Source of the DNA: CAZFZT01 sp964523675
Lineage (GTDB): Bacteria > Planctomycetota > Phycisphaerae > Phycisphaerales > SM1A02
Length of the DNA: 39,266 nt
Direction of reading: 5' to 3'
NCBI GenBank assembly: GCA_964523675.1
Contig: CAZFZT010000023.1
Location: forward strand, 1 to 39,266
Made by a program: the position numbers and the translations under genes. Below are positions 7,827-15,524 of this stretch, piece by piece (the stretch's first letter is position 1; the number at the start of each line of letters is the position of its first letter). Below the pieces are notes generated by a model that was not told where the DNA came from, made no database searches, and worked only from the letters and a program-made list of their open reading frames with translations.

Positions 7827-9191
7827 TCATTCGACGAGCGGCTTCACCTTGATATTGCGGAAGCGAACCGGTGATGCGTCATCGTGATTCTGCAATCCGA
7901 TGTAGCCCTCACGGCCGTGGCGGTCGGATGGACTATCCCATTCGAGCACCTTCCGCCCGTTGAGTACGACCGTGTAGCTATCTCCTCTCACGGTAATCTC
8001 ATACCGATTCCACTCGCCGGGCGGCTTCGCTGCTTGGCGCGCTCCAGGCGCATCGGCGAAGCCGTACACACTTCCGGTGCCGCGTGTTGGCTCGGTGTTC
8101 GGATCATCACAGATCTGAATCTCATGCCCATACCGTACTGCGTACCACGGGTCGTATGAGACCTGTGGGAATCGCACAAACACGCCCGCATTGTCAGCGA
8201 TCCTGGAAGTCTTCCACTCAAGCGTGAGCGTGAAATCGCGGAAGCGGCGTTCGTGATACCACAGCATGCCCATGCCGCCGTGCGCGACGAGTTCGCCATC
8301 TTCAAGGCGGAATCCGCCGGGCCCCGCCATTGACCAGCCGTCCTTGCTCTTTCCATCAAAGAGCACGTACTCACCGTCTTCGTTCGGCTTGGGCGCGCTT
8401 GCCGCCCACTTGAGCGCATTGGCAATCAACCGATGAAAACGCTCGTCTGAATGCGTTTCGATATCGTGACCGAGAATAGTGTAGAAGACGCGCCCGCCGC
8501 CATAGGGCTTGATCCATGTCACCGGGCGCATCGGCTGCTTCTCGTATTCAGCGGGGCTGCGGCCGTGCATGAGCAGCGTCCCAAAACGAAACGGATACCG
8601 ATGCTCACCCTGCTCCTCATCGAAGTACGTGAGGTGATAAAACTCGTCGCGCAGCGTCCATCGATTCGGCAGATCTTTTACGACCGGATGTTCAGCAGCA
8701 TTGGGATAAAGTCGCACATTGACTGAGCCATAAGGCGGATGTGACTTGAAGCGAGCTCCAAGCATGCGGTCGTACTCTTCCCAGCCCGGGTGCGAGTCGG
8801 CTGCGCTGTGAATGGCGACGTAGCCGCCGTCGTTTCGCACGAAATCAAGCAGCGCATTCTTCGCATTGTCGGTGAAGCCCAGATCACCCTGGTGATAGGC
8901 GAGGATGGCATCGTAGTTGGCGAAGATGTCGCCGCCGTCGAACTCGGTCGCCCCTTGTTCATGCTGCGGCGATGATGAGCCGAGATGAAGGACGGTGAAC
9001 TCGAACGTGCCGCGCTGTTTCAATCCTTCGATGAGCGCATCGGTGTTGCGCTCGAAATCGTGATAGCCCCCGCCGGTGATGACGAGGACGTTGATCGGCT
9101 TCCCGCTCTTTGCCGCTGGCGTATCGTCGGCTGTGGGTGGCGGCGAGGCAGCCGCGAGCGTGAGAAGGAAGGCAAGCAGTGTCGGCAACAT
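7827..9191 (-). CDS. Secreted ThuA-DUF1080 (3-keto-glycoside hydrolase-like) protein
   Basis: A 454-residue exported protein with two domains. The N-terminus (LLAFLLTLAAASPP) is a signal peptide. Residues 33 to about 255 form a ThuA-type glutamine-amidotransferase-like domain starting VLVITGGGYHDFERN. Residues 275 to 450 form a DUF1080 concanavalin-like domain, with FDGKSKDGW, GNRYEI-like EWNRYEITV and GYIGLQNH. DUF1080 members of Bacteroides and planctomycetes cleave 3-keto-glycosides. I chose the ATG at 9191 because AAGGA lies six bases before it and a signal peptide follows directly; a longer frame begins at 9212. It is divergent from a Gfo/Idh/MocA dehydrogenase gene 69 bases away. That dehydrogenase and the isomerase beyond it are the usual partners of DUF1080 proteins, so periplasmic cleavage of an oxidised disaccharide is plausible. 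The substrate is unknown. Confidence 0.88.
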   Translation of the reverse strand: MLPTLLAFLLTLAAASPPPTADDTPAAKSGKPINVLVITGGGYHDFERNTDALIEGLKQRGTFEFTVLHLGSSSPQHEQGATEFDGGDIFANYDAILAYHQGDLGFTDNAKNALLDFVRNDGGYVAIHSAADSHPGWEEYDRMLGARFKSHPPYGSVNVRLYPNAAEHPVVKDLPNRWTLRDEFYHLTYFDEEQGEHRYPFRFGTLLMHGRSPAEYEKQPMRPVTWIKPYGGGRVFYTILGHDIETHSDERFHRLIANALKWAASAPKPNEDGEYVLFDGKSKDGWSMAGPGGFRLEDGELVAHGGMGMLWYHERRFRDFTLTLEWKTSRIADNAGVFVRFPQVSYDPWYAVRYGHEIQICDDPNTEPTRGTGSVYGFADAPGARQAAKPPGEWNRYEITVRGDSYTVVLNGRKVLEWDSPSDRHGREGYIGLQNHDDASPVRFRNIKVKPLVE

Positions 9192-9260
9192 GGATGATCC
9201 TTTCGTGTGCAATGCGTGCGAGACCGCAAGCGGCGTGATTCATATTACCATGTCCCGCAC

Positions 9261-10259
9261 ATGCCCAATCGCCGCCCAACCTGCACGATTGCGCTCATCG
9301 GCCAGAAGTTCATGGGCCGGGCGCACAGCAATGCGTGGTCCCAGGCAGAGAAGTTTTTTGACCTGCCTGTGCTGCCTCTGCTCGGTGTCATCTCCGCGCG
9401 CGATCAGACAACACTTGCTGGCTTCGCGGAGCGTTGGGGCTGGTCGCGATGGACCACTAATTGGCGCGAGCTTGCGGCTGATGAGTCGATCGATCTCGTT
9501 GATGTCGCCACGCCCAATCACCTTCACGCTGAAATGGCGATCGCCATGCTCGAAGCGGGTAAACACGTGGCGTGCGAGAAGCCGCTGGCGCGAACGCTTG
9601 ATGAAGCACGCACCATGCGCGATGCGGCGGCCGACTCTCGGCCGTCACGTACCGATATCGAGCCGACAGCCGACAGCCGACAGCCGACAATTCAACACAC
9701 CTTCGTCTGGTTCAACTACCGCCGCTGCCCGGCCGTCGCGCTGGCGCACAAACTGGTCAAGGAGAATCGGCTTGGCCGCATTTATCACGTTCGCGCGCAG
9801 TACNNNNNNNNNNNNNNNNNNNNNNNNNNNNNNNNNNNNNNNNNNNNNNNNNNNNNNNNNNNNNNNNNNNNNNNNNNNNNNNNNNNNNNNNNNNNNNNNN
9901 NNNACCGCATTGAGATCAATGGCGAGCGCGGCTCCATTCGCTTCGATTTCGAGAACATGAACGTGCTCGAGTTCTATGATGCGAGCGACTCGCCGCGCAC
10001 CGACGGCTGGCGACGGATCGTGTGTACCCGCGCAGGTGAGCATCCGTATGCGGGCAACTGGTGGCCAGACGGGCACATCATCGGCTACGAACACGGCTTC
10101 GTGAATATTGCGGCGGACATTCTGCGCGTGCTCGGCGGCGATGAGCCGGAGATTCCACTGCCTGACTTTGAAGATGCGTACCAGACGCAGCGCGTGCTCG
10201 AGGCGGCGATGATCGCGGCGAAGCAGCGATGCGCGGTATCCATGGAGGAAATACGATGA
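9261..10259 (+). CDS. Gfo/Idh/MocA-family NAD(P)-dependent dehydrogenase, interrupted by an assembly gap
   Basis: A sugar dehydrogenase of the Gfo/Idh/MocA family. The N-terminal Rossmann fold shows IALIGQKFMGRAHS, the family signature CEKPLA (EKP) follows, and the C-terminal sheet domain shows RIEINGERGSIRFDFE and GYEHGFVN. These enzymes oxidise or reduce sugar carbons, often to 3-keto-sugars. I start at the ATG at 9261, which places the Rossmann motif at the usual distance. A heptamer repeat at 9662-9689 adds about 15 residues (motif PTADSRQPT) between the EKP helix and FNYRR. One hundred Ns at 9804-9903 remove the segment after RIYHVRAQY. The frame happens to continue, but family members carry roughly 110 residues there, including the active-site GxxxDxGxH block, so the true gap is larger. 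It probably forms an operon with the isomerase downstream. Confidence 0.88.
   Translation: MPNRRPTCTIALIGQKFMGRAHSNAWSQAEKFFDLPVLPLLGVISARDQTTLAGFAERWGWSRWTTNWRELAADESIDLVDVATPNHLHAEMAIAMLEAGKHVACEKPLARTLDEARTMRDAAADSRPSRTDIEPTADSRQPTIQHTFVWFNYRRCPAVALAHKLVKENRLGRIYHVRAQYXXXXXXXXXXXXXXXXXXXXXXXXXXXXXXXXXXRIEINGERGSIRFDFENMNVLEFYDASDSPRTDGWRRIVCTRAGEHPYAGNWWPDGHIIGYEHGFVNIAADILRVLGGDEPEIPLPDFEDAYQTQRVLEAAMIAAKQRCAVSMEEIR
9662..9689 (+). repeat. Heptanucleotide repeat inside the dehydrogenase gene
   Basis: Three CCGACAG units and a fourth imperfect one (CCGACAA) stand in tandem, preceded by degenerate inverted copies from about 9628. The stretch is in frame and codes for PTADSRQPT. Confidence 0.88.
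9804..9903. other. Assembly gap of 100 Ns
   Basis: Exactly 100 undetermined bases, a common placeholder for a gap of unknown size. The flanking protein segments belong to one dehydrogenase, and the missing middle should be about three times longer than 33 residues. Confidence 0.98.
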
Positions 10260-10260
10260 C

Positions 10261-10338
10261 GTTTAGCCGCGATGCGCAGCGGAGCGTGCTTTCACGGCAA
10301 TTTTCACGGCCGCGCTCCGCTTCGCGTCGCGGCTAAAC
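10261..10338. repeat. Hairpin repeat element between dehydrogenase and isomerase
   Basis: Two 26-base arms (10261-10286 and 10313-10338) are inverted copies matching at 24 positions, around a 26-base spacer. The right arm and two more bases recur at 15487-15514 with 27 of 28 bases identical. The element starts right after the dehydrogenase stop codon. Confidence 0.85.
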
Positions 10339-10349
10339 GGGTACATGCA

Positions 10350-11396
10350 ATGCAACGACTGCTTACGCTCTTCACTGGCCAGTGGGCGGATCTTCCGCTT
10401 GAGACGCTTTGCGCGAAGGCCGCTTCGTGGGGGTACGACGGCCTTGAACTTGCCTGTTGGGGCGATCACTTTGATGTGGCGCTGGCAGAGGATTCAGATC
10501 AATACTGCCGCGACAAGTGGCAGATGCTCGCCGATCACAACCTCACGTGCCTCGCCATCAGCAATCATCTCGTCGGCCAGGCGGTGTGCGACAACATCGA
10601 TGAACGCCATCGCGCGATTCTGCCCGATCGCATCTGGGGAAATGGCGAGCCCGAAGGCGTTCGCCAGCGAGCGGCTCAGGAGATGATGGACACCGCACGC
10701 GCAGCGAATCGGTTCTTTGCACATCGCCCTGCCGAGTGCCGAAAGCCGACAGCCGACAGCCACCCCATCGTCAACGGCTTCACGGGCTCATCGATCTGGC
10801 ACATGACTTACCCGTTCCCGCCGATTCCGTCCGGCACGATCGAGCGCGGCTTTGCCGACCTCGCAGCCCGCTGGCTTCCAATCCTCGAAGTGTTCCGCGA
10901 GCAGAACGTGCGCTTCGCGCTGGAAGTGCATCCTGCGGAGATCGCCTGTGACATTGCCAGCGCTCGCCGGGCGCTTGAAGCGGTGCAGCATCACCCCAAC
11001 TTCGGCTTCAACTACGATCCATCGCACTTTGCGTATCAGCGTGTGGATTACATTCGGTTCATTCGGCAGTTCAACGACCGCATCTTTCATTGCCATGTGA
11101 AGGATGTCTGGTGGAGCGATCAACCGTGCGAAGCGGGCGTGTTTGGCGGACATACCGAGTTCGGCGCGGCCGAGCGGTGCTGGGATTTCAGGTCGCCGGG
11201 CAGAGGCAGGATCAACTTTGAAGCGGTGATTCGCGAATTGAACCACGCCGGTTATACCGGACCGCTTTCGGTTGAATGGGAGGATCCGATGATGGACCGG
11301 GAGCATGGCGCAGCCGAGGCGGCGGGAGTTCTGCGCAAACTCGACTTTGCGCTATCGCAGCAGGCATTTGATGCCGCGTTCTCACGACTAACGTGA
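10350..11396 (+). CDS. Sugar phosphate isomerase/epimerase-like TIM-barrel protein
   Basis: A 348-residue xylose-isomerase-like TIM-barrel protein. Seen in order: the N-terminal strand with WGYDGLELACWGDHFD, the central block VNGFTGSSIWH, ALEVHPAEIACD with the metal-ligand Glu and His, NYDPSHFAYQ, FHCHVKD, and LSVEWEDPMMDRE. These Glu, His and Asp residues match the divalent-metal site of the family. Relatives beside Gfo/Idh/MocA genes epimerise, isomerise or cleave keto-sugars. I start at ATG 10350 (MQRLLTLF). The upstream in-frame codons from 10272 would translate the hairpin repeat. About 12 extra residues (RKPTADSHP region), encoded by a heptamer repeat at 10745-10761, precede VNGFTGSS. 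Its 3' end overlaps the convergent zinc-finger membrane gene by nine bases. It likely acts with the upstream dehydrogenase and the divergent DUF1080 protein. Confidence 0.88.
   Translation: MQRLLTLFTGQWADLPLETLCAKAASWGYDGLELACWGDHFDVALAEDSDQYCRDKWQMLADHNLTCLAISNHLVGQAVCDNIDERHRAILPDRIWGNGEPEGVRQRAAQEMMDTARAANRFFAHRPAECRKPTADSHPIVNGFTGSSIWHMTYPFPPIPSGTIERGFADLAARWLPILEVFREQNVRFALEVHPAEIACDIASARRALEAVQHHPNFGFNYDPSHFAYQRVDYIRFIRQFNDRIFHCHVKDVWWSDQPCEAGVFGGHTEFGAAERCWDFRSPGRGRINFEAVIRELNHAGYTGPLSVEWEDPMMDREHGAAEAAGVLRKLDFALSQQAFDAAFSRLT
10745..10761 (+). repeat. Heptanucleotide repeat inside the isomerase gene
   Basis: Two CCGACAG units plus partial flanking units (CCGAAAG before, CCACC after) lie in the same reading frame as the copies in moaA and the dehydrogenase, giving the peptide KPTADSHP. 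Confidence 0.8.
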
Positions 11397-12290
11397 GTCT
11401 GCCTCTTCTGCGATGAGCTGGCACGACTGCAGACGATTGGCGCAGCGTCGCATGAGGCCGGCTAAACGTACGACCGAGACGATCAGGCCGAGTAGAGCGA
11501 TAAAGCCGACGCAGCCGATGACTCCGCCGAACATGCCGACAACCGCGCCGCCAGGGCCGGCCATGCCGCCAGCGAGCAGGATTGGTCCCATGAGCAGATA
11601 CAGTCCGGCTGCGGGAACCGCCCATCGCAGGAACCGCCTCTCTTTGGTGATCTCCTCGACAAGCGCATCGTCCGGAATGCGGCGGAGCAGTGATTCCAGG
11701 TGCGCAAGGAGTGACAATGCCGACGTGGTGATCATGACGAGCAGGGTCAACCGCATGGCGATGTCGATCACGATCATCGGCCCGCCGGGAAGCGTGGCCG
11801 ATCGAACGGCAAGCACGACGAACAGCGCTGCAACAGACAACGGCGCGCTCCACCGCGCCAGATTTCTCGCCGACCAAATCGACTCCCGATCGGTCAATCG
11901 TCCCTCCTGCTTCGTCAAGAAGAAGATGCCGATCGCAACGCCGCAGAGCGCAAGCGGAATGCCGAGACTAACGAGCGTGATGACGGCCGTGATGGCGTCC
12001 TCGAACTGTCGTGGCAGGCCCGGTGCAAACAAAGTGGTGAATACGAAGGCGGACACAAGGACAATTACCGTGAGCATACTGATCAACGCCACCATGAAGC
12101 CGCGCGCGATAAACCGCTGGCCGCGTGCGATCGTGCGCAGCCAGGCGGGGTCGGCCGCGCTGAGCAAGTCGCCGCTGAGCGACCGTTGGATTGCGGTGCC
12201 GCACTCGGGGCACATGCCCCCTTTCTGCAGGCCGCGCAGTTCATAGCCGCACGTCACGCAGGGCAGATTCAGTGACAGTACGTCGTCCAC
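11388..12290 (-). CDS. Membrane protein with N-terminal zinc ribbon
   Basis: A 300-residue protein of unknown function. Residues 11-32 hold CVTCGYELRGL and MCPECG, a CxxC...CxxC zinc ribbon of the type found at the start of many planctomycete membrane proteins. About six to seven hydrophobic segments follow, among them FMVALISMLTVIVLVSAFVF, a segment near SLGIPLALCGVAIGIFF, and two Gly-rich ones near the C-terminus (GPILLAGGMAGPGG and GVIGCVGFIALLGLIV). No enzymatic motif is visible. The gene stands alone on the minus strand, overlaps the isomerase end by nine bases, and is divergent from the MFS permease gene 131 bases away. The zinc ribbon probably faces the cytoplasm, as it precedes the first membrane segment; that is an inference from topology only. 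Confidence 0.8.
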   Translation of the reverse strand: MDDVLSLNLPCVTCGYELRGLQKGGMCPECGTAIQRSLSGDLLSAADPAWLRTIARGQRFIARGFMVALISMLTVIVLVSAFVFTTLFAPGLPRQFEDAITAVITLVSLGIPLALCGVAIGIFFLTKQEGRLTDRESIWSARNLARWSAPLSVAALFVVLAVRSATLPGGPMIVIDIAMRLTLLVMITTSALSLLAHLESLLRRIPDDALVEEITKERRFLRWAVPAAGLYLLMGPILLAGGMAGPGGAVVGMFGGVIGCVGFIALLGLIVSVVRLAGLMRRCANRLQSCQLIAEEADSR

Positions 12291-12315
12291 GACAAGATAT
12301 TAGGAAACCGATGCA

Positions 12316-12334
12316 GCCGCTTGCGGCTTAGCAC
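12316..12334 (+). repeat. Dispersed repeat, 19-bp core, copy 2
   Basis: These 19 bases are identical to the reverse complement of 1513-1531, and 18 of them are shared with alaS at 17069-17086. It lies in the 131-base divergent region between the zinc-ribbon membrane protein gene and the MFS gene. Confidence 0.75.
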
Positions 12335-12421
12335 CGTCGGCGTCTGCCCACCGGGGCCGAACCCCCTTCCGGGCCAATTCAGGCGGTCATGGTACGATCC
12401 GCGCACTTCGAGGATATCACC

Positions 12422-13696
12422 ATGCCCGCACTGCTGCCTCGCCTTTCGTTCATGATGTTTCTGCAATACGCGATCTGGGGCGCGTGGCTGCCGCTGCTCT
12501 GGCCGTTCCTGCACGATCATCGCGGCTTCGCGGTAGGTGAAATCGGCGACATGTTCGCCATCGGCGCCGTCGGCGCGCTGCTAGCGCCGTTCATCGCAGG
12601 GCAAATCGCTGACCGGCATATTGCGACACAGAAAGTCCTCGGCGTCAGTCACATCCTCGGCGGTCTGCTCGTCTGGCAACTGGCGTGGATCGACGGCTAT
12701 TGGATGTTCCTGGCGTTCTCGCTTCTTTATTCGCTGATCTATGCGCCGACGCTTTCGCTGACGAACTCACTCTCGTTTCATCACCTCACCGATCGCGATA
12801 AGCAGTTTGGCAAGATTCGCGTGTGGGGCACGGTCGGCTGGATTGTTGTGGGCATTGCGATCGGCCAGTGGCTGCTGCGAAAGTATGGAGCGGATGGCGC
12901 GGTCGAAGGAATGGGCGATGCGTTTCGTTTGAGCGGTTTGCTGGGCATCGTGATGGGGCTGTATTGCTTTACCTTGCCGCATACACCGCCTTCGACCGGA
13001 AGGAAATCCAACGCGAGCATCGAGGCGCTTGGCGCGGTGAAGCGCAATCCATTGCTGACGCTGTTTCTGATTGCAGTGCCGATCAGCATGATTCATCAGT
13101 TCTACTTTGTGCATACCGCAGGGTTTCTGGGCCAATTTCAGTCGAGAACCGCCACGATCATCAATGACATCTTCGGCGTGGGCGGTGGCGGCATGATGAC
13201 GATCGGCCAGATGTCCGAAGTCGCGGTCATCGCGCTGATTCCGCTGGTTGCGAAGAGAATGTCGCGAAAGTCGCTGCTGGCGATCGGCATTGCGGCGTAT
13301 GCCCTGCGCATGTTTCTCTTTGCGTATGTGGATGCCATTGCGGAAGTGACGAACATTCCGGAAGTTGCGATCCTCATGACCGGTGTCGCGCTTCACGGTC
13401 TGTGTTTCGGCTGCTTCATCTTTGTCGCCTTTATGATCGTCGATGAGCAGACCACCGGCGACGTTCGCGCGAGCGCCCAGTCGCTGTTCAACATGGTCAT
13501 CATCGGCGTGGGCATCATTGCGGGAAGCAAAATCGCGACCGGCCTGGCCGACTGGGCCAAGGTTGATGATGCCATCAACTACACGCAACTCTTCAGCGTG
13601 CCGATGTGGGCGTCGGTGGCGTGTCTCGCACTTTTGCTCGCGCTTTACCCCGGCGGGCGGGCGCCGGTAGTGGAGCCGAGCGCGAGCGAGGGTTGA
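12422..13696 (+). CDS. MFS transporter, nucleoside:H+ symporter-like family
   Basis: A 424-residue permease with about twelve hydrophobic segments. The N-terminus MPALLPRLSFMMFLQYAIWGAWLPLL is cut at the usual start of the NupG/XapB-like Nuc_H_symport group, and the family block GQIADRHIATQK sits in the loop between segments two and three. The second half starts after a hydrophilic loop near residue 200, as in other MFS proteins. In planctomycetes such permeases commonly sit in sugar-use clusters, so uptake of a sugar or nucleoside is plausible, but the substrate cannot be read from the sequence. I chose the ATG at 12422 with GAGG eight bases upstream; an in-frame codon at 12389 would add eleven residues. 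A TACGAT hexamer lies at 12393-12398. The gene follows the keto-sugar genes but in its own unit. Confidence 0.88.
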   Translation: MPALLPRLSFMMFLQYAIWGAWLPLLWPFLHDHRGFAVGEIGDMFAIGAVGALLAPFIAGQIADRHIATQKVLGVSHILGGLLVWQLAWIDGYWMFLAFSLLYSLIYAPTLSLTNSLSFHHLTDRDKQFGKIRVWGTVGWIVVGIAIGQWLLRKYGADGAVEGMGDAFRLSGLLGIVMGLYCFTLPHTPPSTGRKSNASIEALGAVKRNPLLTLFLIAVPISMIHQFYFVHTAGFLGQFQSRTATIINDIFGVGGGGMMTIGQMSEVAVIALIPLVAKRMSRKSLLAIGIAAYALRMFLFAYVDAIAEVTNIPEVAILMTGVALHGLCFGCFIFVAFMIVDEQTTGDVRASAQSLFNMVIIGVGIIAGSKIATGLADWAKVDDAINYTQLFSVPMWASVACLALLLALYPGGRAPVVEPSASEG

Positions 13697-13739
13697 AACG
13701 ACGAGTCAAACTGGGGCTTTGCCTTGATATCATTGCACC

Positions 13740-14471
13740 ATGCGCATCAGCCGCATTATGTTCTGGGTTCTCGGGGCGGCGTTCGGCATGTCGTGCGTCA
13801 TGCACATGGGGCTGGGGACGTTCTTCACGCCGCAGGCGGGAACGGTGTATCTCGTTGGACTGATGTGGCTGTTCACCGGGCACCTTGCGGCAGCGTCGGT
13901 CTGCATCAGCGCGTTCGAGCGGAAACGCGCGCAGTTGCTGATGGCCATCGGCGTCATCGCCAGTCTGTGTGGCTTCATATTGTGGGCCACGTACATCTTC
14001 GGCAGTGAGTTGTCGAATGTGATTGAGGATTGGGGGCATATCGCGGCGACGCCTGCATCGGCTGTGGCTGGATACGCCGGCTTCGCAGCGATCCTGTATC
14101 ACATGCCCGACCGCAACGTCGCGGTATCGTGGCTGCGGCGGCTGGTTCTGACCATCGCGGCTCTCTCTGCCACGCACGTAATACTTGCGGTGATCGGCTA
14201 TGAGTTTCTCAATCTTGCGTATGCGCAGGAGTACGAGTATGTCGATCGACATGTGCGCTGGGGAGCGGCGCTTGCGATTGCGGTCGGCTACTTCACGATG
14301 GTGATGATCGGCATCCTTTACTTTGCGCGGCTGCGATCAGGTGATCGACCCGCGGTTGATCCATTGCCGCTGCGTGTGACGTGTCCCCGCTGCAAGGCAG
14401 CGCAAAAACTCAAAACGGAAGGGGACTCGTGCTCCGAGTGCGGCCTGCGCATCAAGGTGTCATTGGCATGA
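13740..14471 (+). CDS. Membrane protein with C-terminal zinc ribbon (first of pair)
   Basis: A 243-residue protein of unknown function with six or seven predicted membrane segments over the first 205 residues. The last 35 residues are hydrophilic and hold CPRCKAAQKLKTEGDSCSEC, a CxxC...CxxC zinc ribbon followed by GLRIKVS. A TATCAT hexamer at 13728-13733 lies six bases before the ATG, so the transcript may have almost no leader. Its TGA overlaps the next gene's ATG in an ATGA junction, which implies translational coupling. The next gene encodes a similar product with a related zinc ribbon (CPxCxAAQ), so the two are probably functional partners or old duplicates. No enzymatic signature is visible. 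Confidence 0.8.
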   Translation: MRISRIMFWVLGAAFGMSCVMHMGLGTFFTPQAGTVYLVGLMWLFTGHLAAASVCISAFERKRAQLLMAIGVIASLCGFILWATYIFGSELSNVIEDWGHIAATPASAVAGYAGFAAILYHMPDRNVAVSWLRRLVLTIAALSATHVILAVIGYEFLNLAYAQEYEYVDRHVRWGAALAIAVGYFTMVMIGILYFARLRSGDRPAVDPLPLRVTCPRCKAAQKLKTEGDSCSECGLRIKVSLA

Positions 14472-15472
14472 GCGACGTGAAGAAGCCCAAACCGCCGCGC
14501 TGGACGACCGCGCTCGTGGTGTTGCTCACCGTTCCCTTTGCGGTGTGCTTTACAGCCATGGCCGTCTATAGCATCGCGCAGTTGGTGGACGATTCGCTGC
14601 GGCACGGCAGGTATGCGGATGAGTTTTTCGTATCGGGAATCTTCGCATTTCTCTATTCCGGCCTGTTGCTGATCGCAGCCGTTCTGGTGCGCGAGAGCCG
14701 GTTGCGATGGTTTGCGATTGCCGCGATAGCACCGGCGGTGATCGGCTTTCTGGTCGCGATGGTCTTGATCGGCACGTTGATCTGGCGCGAGCCGCACTAC
14801 GCGGTGTCTCGAACCGATGAGTACATGGGGCTCGCAGCGGCTGTGATCACGCTCCTCGGTCTCGGCCTCATGCACAATGCAGGCGCCACATGCTTCTTCA
14901 TCCGCTCGGCGGGCCTCCGCCGCGCACGGGTCGGCTTGTGCATCGCGATTTGGGGCGCGATCCTGCCGCTGACTAGCGCGATCATCTTTGCCATATTCAT
15001 CGACAGCCCCTGGCCGATGGCGGTCTTCGGCCTGCCAGCGCTGCTCCTGGGTCTGCTCCTGCTGATTGCGACCTCTGCAATGCCCGGCCTCATCCGCCGA
15101 TCGAATGCACGTTGGGAAGCGGCGCGCGAAACGATCTCAGAAAAGAGCGAACTTGCATTCACCTGCCCGACATGCCAGGCGGCGCAGCGACTGCGGTCGG
15201 GGAGGCGCGCGTGTTCATCATGCGGGCAGAACTTGTTCATTGAGATTGAGGAGCCGCGCTGCGACTGCGGTTATCTGCTCTATCAATTGCAAAGCATGAC
15301 CTGCCCGGAATGCGGCCGGGATGTGCCGGAGGAGTACAGTCGTCTACTCGAAACACATAGCCCGGGGCTTGCCCCGGGGCAAGAAGCGGAAGAGGAGCGT
15401 GTACCCGCGCCACAGGACGTTCAAGAGAGTGCCCCTTCCGAGGATGCAGGCCACAAGAATGTCAATTCCTAA
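14468..15472 (+). CDS. Membrane protein with two C-terminal zinc ribbons (second of pair)
   Basis: A 334-residue protein of unknown function. It starts at the ATG overlapping the previous stop (ATGA), giving MSDVKKPK and then a first membrane segment ALVVLLTVPFAVCFTAMAVY. About six more segments reach residue 215. The cytoplasmic-looking tail holds two zinc ribbons: CPTCQAAQRLRSGRRACSSC near 235-254, and CDCGYLLYQLQSMTCPEC near 265-282. The first resembles the ribbon of the upstream neighbour. The last 50 residues are acidic and low in complexity. Part of that tail (HSPGLAPGQ) is encoded by a GC-rich palindrome at 15361-15378 that looks like a mobile repeat. Function is unknown; a sensory or assembly role at the membrane would fit, but nothing shows it. 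Confidence 0.8.
   Translation: MSDVKKPKPPRWTTALVVLLTVPFAVCFTAMAVYSIAQLVDDSLRHGRYADEFFVSGIFAFLYSGLLLIAAVLVRESRLRWFAIAAIAPAVIGFLVAMVLIGTLIWREPHYAVSRTDEYMGLAAAVITLLGLGLMHNAGATCFFIRSAGLRRARVGLCIAIWGAILPLTSAIIFAIFIDSPWPMAVFGLPALLLGLLLLIATSAMPGLIRRSNARWEAARETISEKSELAFTCPTCQAAQRLRSGRRACSSCGQNLFIEIEEPRCDCGYLLYQLQSMTCPECGRDVPEEYSRLLETHSPGLAPGQEAEEERVPAPQDVQESAPSEDAGHKNVNS
15361..15378. repeat. GC-rich palindrome within coding sequence
   Basis: CCCGGGGC and GCCCCGGG form a perfect 8-bp stem with a two-base loop. It lies inside the disordered tail of the second zinc-ribbon membrane protein and codes for PGLAPG. A related GGGGCTCTGCCCC string lies at about 32865, between pheT and the cyclodeaminase-like gene. 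Confidence 0.7.
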
Positions 15473-15486
15473 ACCTTGAGCGCGAG

Positions 15487-15514
15487 CGCTCCGCTGCGCG
15501 TCGCGGCTAAACGG
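15487..15514. repeat. Half copy of the hairpin repeat
   Basis: 27 of 28 bases match 10313-10340, the right arm of the hairpin element plus two bases. Only one arm is present here. It lies just after the stop codon of the second zinc-ribbon membrane gene, as the full element lies just after the dehydrogenase stop. Confidence 0.8.
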
Positions 15515-15524
15515 ACGATGTCCT

